Source: Verrucomicrobiota bacterium (GTDB taxonomy: Bacteria > Verrucomicrobiota > Verrucomicrobiia > Verrucomicrobiales > Verrucomicrobiaceae). From it: DNA of 5,646 nucleotides. The translations under genes and the position numbers were made by a program. Shown here one piece after another: positions 4,206 through 5,646 of the stretch (its first letter is position 1; every line of letters starts with the position of its first letter). The notes beneath the pieces are model-generated. The model did not search any database. It was not told the origin of the DNA and was given only the letters and a program-made list of their open reading frames with translations. The DNA is taken from assembly GCA_023429545.1 (NCBI GenBank), contig JAEYUU010000639.1:1-5646 (forward strand), read 5' to 3'.

Positions 4206-5612
4206 ATGAAGATCCCGCTCGTCCTCACCACCCTGTCCCTCGCCCTGGCCGTATCCACGCTTCCGCTGCCCTCTCTCGCGGCAGAGATCAAAACCGTGCA
4301 TGACTTCGGCGCAAAGGGCGATGGCACCACGGACGACACCGCGGCGATCCAGAAGGCGGTGGAATCCGGGCACGGCAGTCTCGTGTTCCCCAAGGGCATC
4401 TACAAGCTCACCAAGACCATCACCATCAATCTCGACACCACGGGCTTCACCTCGCTCAGCAGCGATGGCACGGCGCGCATCCTCATGAGCGGCGCGGGTC
4501 CAGCCTTCCATTTCATCGGCACGCATGAAGGCTCGGCGGACCCCGGCAGCTTCAAGCCGAACGTGTGGGAAAAGCAGCGCATGCCCATCGTACGCGGCGT
4601 TGAGATCATCGGCGATCACGAAAAGGCCAACGGCATCGAGTTCACAGGTGTTATGCAACTCACGGTCACGGAGACGCACATCCGCAACTGCTTTCACGCC
4701 ATCCATTTCACCAACCGCAACCGCAACCTCATCGTCTCCAACTGCCACCTGTATCACAACCGCGGCATTGGCGTCTTTTACGACAAGGTGAACATCCACC
4801 AGAGCAATATCGTCGGCTGCCACATCAGCTACAATGCCGGCGGTGGCGTGGTCACCCGCGGCGGGAATGTGCGGAATCTGCACATCGGCACCTGCGACAT
4901 CGAGAGCAACATGTCCCCTGATACGCCAGCCACTGCGAACATCCTCATCGACTGCACCGGCGGCTCCACCGGCGAAGTGGCCGTGACGGGCTGCACGGTG
5001 CAGCACAACAGCAAGTCCCCCGGCAGCGCGAACATCCGCGTGCTCGGCGGCGGCACCCTGCGCGAGAAAAAGTCCGATGCCACCAAGGAGGGTCACATCG
5101 CCATCACGGGCAACATCTTCAGCGATGTGATGGTGAACATCCACCTCGACAACGCACGCGGCGTGAACATCACGGGCAACACCTTTTGGGAGGGCTTCGA
5201 GCACGATCTGTTGATCGAGAACAGCCATGCGGTGGTGGTTGGTCCCAATGACTTCGACCGCAATCCGCGTTATGTGGTAAATGGCAAGTGGGCCAAGGAC
5301 ATCAATGGCCTGGTCTTCCGCAACTGCTCCGACTGCAAACTGGATGGCGTACTGGTGAGCGGTGTCTGGAACAAGGACGCCGCGGTACTGTTTGAAAATT
5401 GCAACCGCTGCACTATCACCGACTGCAGCATTGTGGACAGTGACGGCATCGGCCTCCTGATGAAAAACTGCACCCGCACCAAGGTCTCTGACAACGTGAT
5501 CCGCGATGATCGCGAGGAGCAGAAGATGAACCTTTCGCTGAAGGTGGAAGGAGGCAAGGACAACACGTTCGACGATAACGTACTGGCGAATGGTAGTGAA
5601 GGGGTGAAGTAA
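4206..5612 (+). CDS. Secreted right-handed parallel beta-helix protein, pectate-lyase-3-like
   Basis: A 468-residue exported protein. The N-terminus MKIPLVLTTLSLALAVSTLP is a typical signal peptide, with likely cleavage after SLA at 25 or one residue later. The mature protein begins with VHDFGAKGDGTTDDTAAIQKAV (31-52), the hallmark of the Pectate_lyase_3 (rhamnogalacturonase-like) fold. The rest is a repetitive beta-helix: many rungs of about 23-25 residues of the type I-x-N-C-x-I-x-x-N, for example at 158-184, 200-210, 259-267, 299-307 and 397-410. Twelve cysteines occur, several at matching rung positions (205/230; 374/399/422). Members include polysaccharide lyases, glycoside hydrolases, epimerases and phage tailspikes; I see no catalytic signature that picks one. 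ATG 4206 is preferred over the upstream in-frame GTG at 4107 because it gives a clean signal peptide and avoids overlap with the PIG-L gene. The leader (4144-4205) is pyrimidine-rich without a Shine-Dalgarno. Confidence 0.85.
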   Translation: MKIPLVLTTLSLALAVSTLPLPSLAAEIKTVHDFGAKGDGTTDDTAAIQKAVESGHGSLVFPKGIYKLTKTITINLDTTGFTSLSSDGTARILMSGAGPAFHFIGTHEGSADPGSFKPNVWEKQRMPIVRGVEIIGDHEKANGIEFTGVMQLTVTETHIRNCFHAIHFTNRNRNLIVSNCHLYHNRGIGVFYDKVNIHQSNIVGCHISYNAGGGVVTRGGNVRNLHIGTCDIESNMSPDTPATANILIDCTGGSTGEVAVTGCTVQHNSKSPGSANIRVLGGGTLREKKSDATKEGHIAITGNIFSDVMVNIHLDNARGVNITGNTFWEGFEHDLLIENSHAVVVGPNDFDRNPRYVVNGKWAKDINGLVFRNCSDCKLDGVLVSGVWNKDAAVLFENCNRCTITDCSIVDSDGIGLLMKNCTRTKVSDNVIRDDREEQKMNLSLKVEGGKDNTFDDNVLANGSEGVK

Positions 5613-5646
5613 GGGGACGGGCATGATTTAACCTCATCATTCATAC

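Noticed and set aside
4140..5624. A 494-codon open frame on the minus strand, nearly covering the beta-helix gene.
   Set aside because: Its translation is dominated by V, A, D and H in a low-complexity pattern, which is the mirror of a GC-biased gene on the other strand. The plus-strand protein has a signal peptide and a recognised fold.
5623..5640. ATGAT/ATCAT inverted repeat after the beta-helix gene as a terminator.
   Set aside because: The stem is 5 bp and mostly A/T with an 8-nt loop and no T-run, and the window ends 6 nt later, so it cannot be judged.

Overview
The window looks like chromosomal DNA from a Gram-negative member of the Verrucomicrobiota or a close relative (PVC group). 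It is GC-rich, with strong G/C bias at third codon positions. It combines an LPS-heptose enzyme with a 7TM-HD phosphohydrolase placed upstream of ybeY, a DUF1648 membrane protein, a PIG-L deacetylase and a secreted parallel beta-helix protein. The taxonomic placement is inferred from this gene mix and was not measured. All supported genes are on the + strand.

Region 1 (1-318) is the 3' end of hldD, the ADP-heptose epimerase; its 5' end lies outside the window. It is followed by 287 nt without a convincing gene (319-605) that holds three small hairpins.

Region 2 (606-3242) is a tight three-gene cluster: a membrane HD-domain phosphohydrolase of the PgpH/YqfF type (606-2243), a four-helix DUF1648-type membrane protein (2271-2783) and the rRNA-maturation endonuclease ybeY (2796-3242). 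Gaps are 27 and 12 nt, so they are probably co-transcribed. The pgpH-ybeY adjacency is also known from Firmicutes; here a membrane gene sits between them. The HD protein has all expected metal ligands but lacks the large extracytoplasmic domain of classical PgpH. YbeY has Asp in place of the third metal-binding His.

Region 3 (3243-3450) is a 208-nt intergenic stretch with two perfect 10-bp palindromes and a short A/T-rich direct repeat of 14-bp period. It probably separates two transcription units.

Region 4 (3451-5612) carries a PIG-L/LmbE-type zinc deacetylase and, 62 nt later, an exported pectate-lyase-3-like right-handed beta-helix protein rich in cysteine. The pair may act on a glycan, but substrates cannot be read from the sequence.

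There is no RNA gene, CRISPR array, insertion sequence or recognisable mobile element. I see no clear new multi-gene system. The points most worth a second look are the sensor-less HD phosphohydrolase, the altered YbeY active site, the cysteine-rich beta-helix and the general lack of Shine-Dalgarno sequences.
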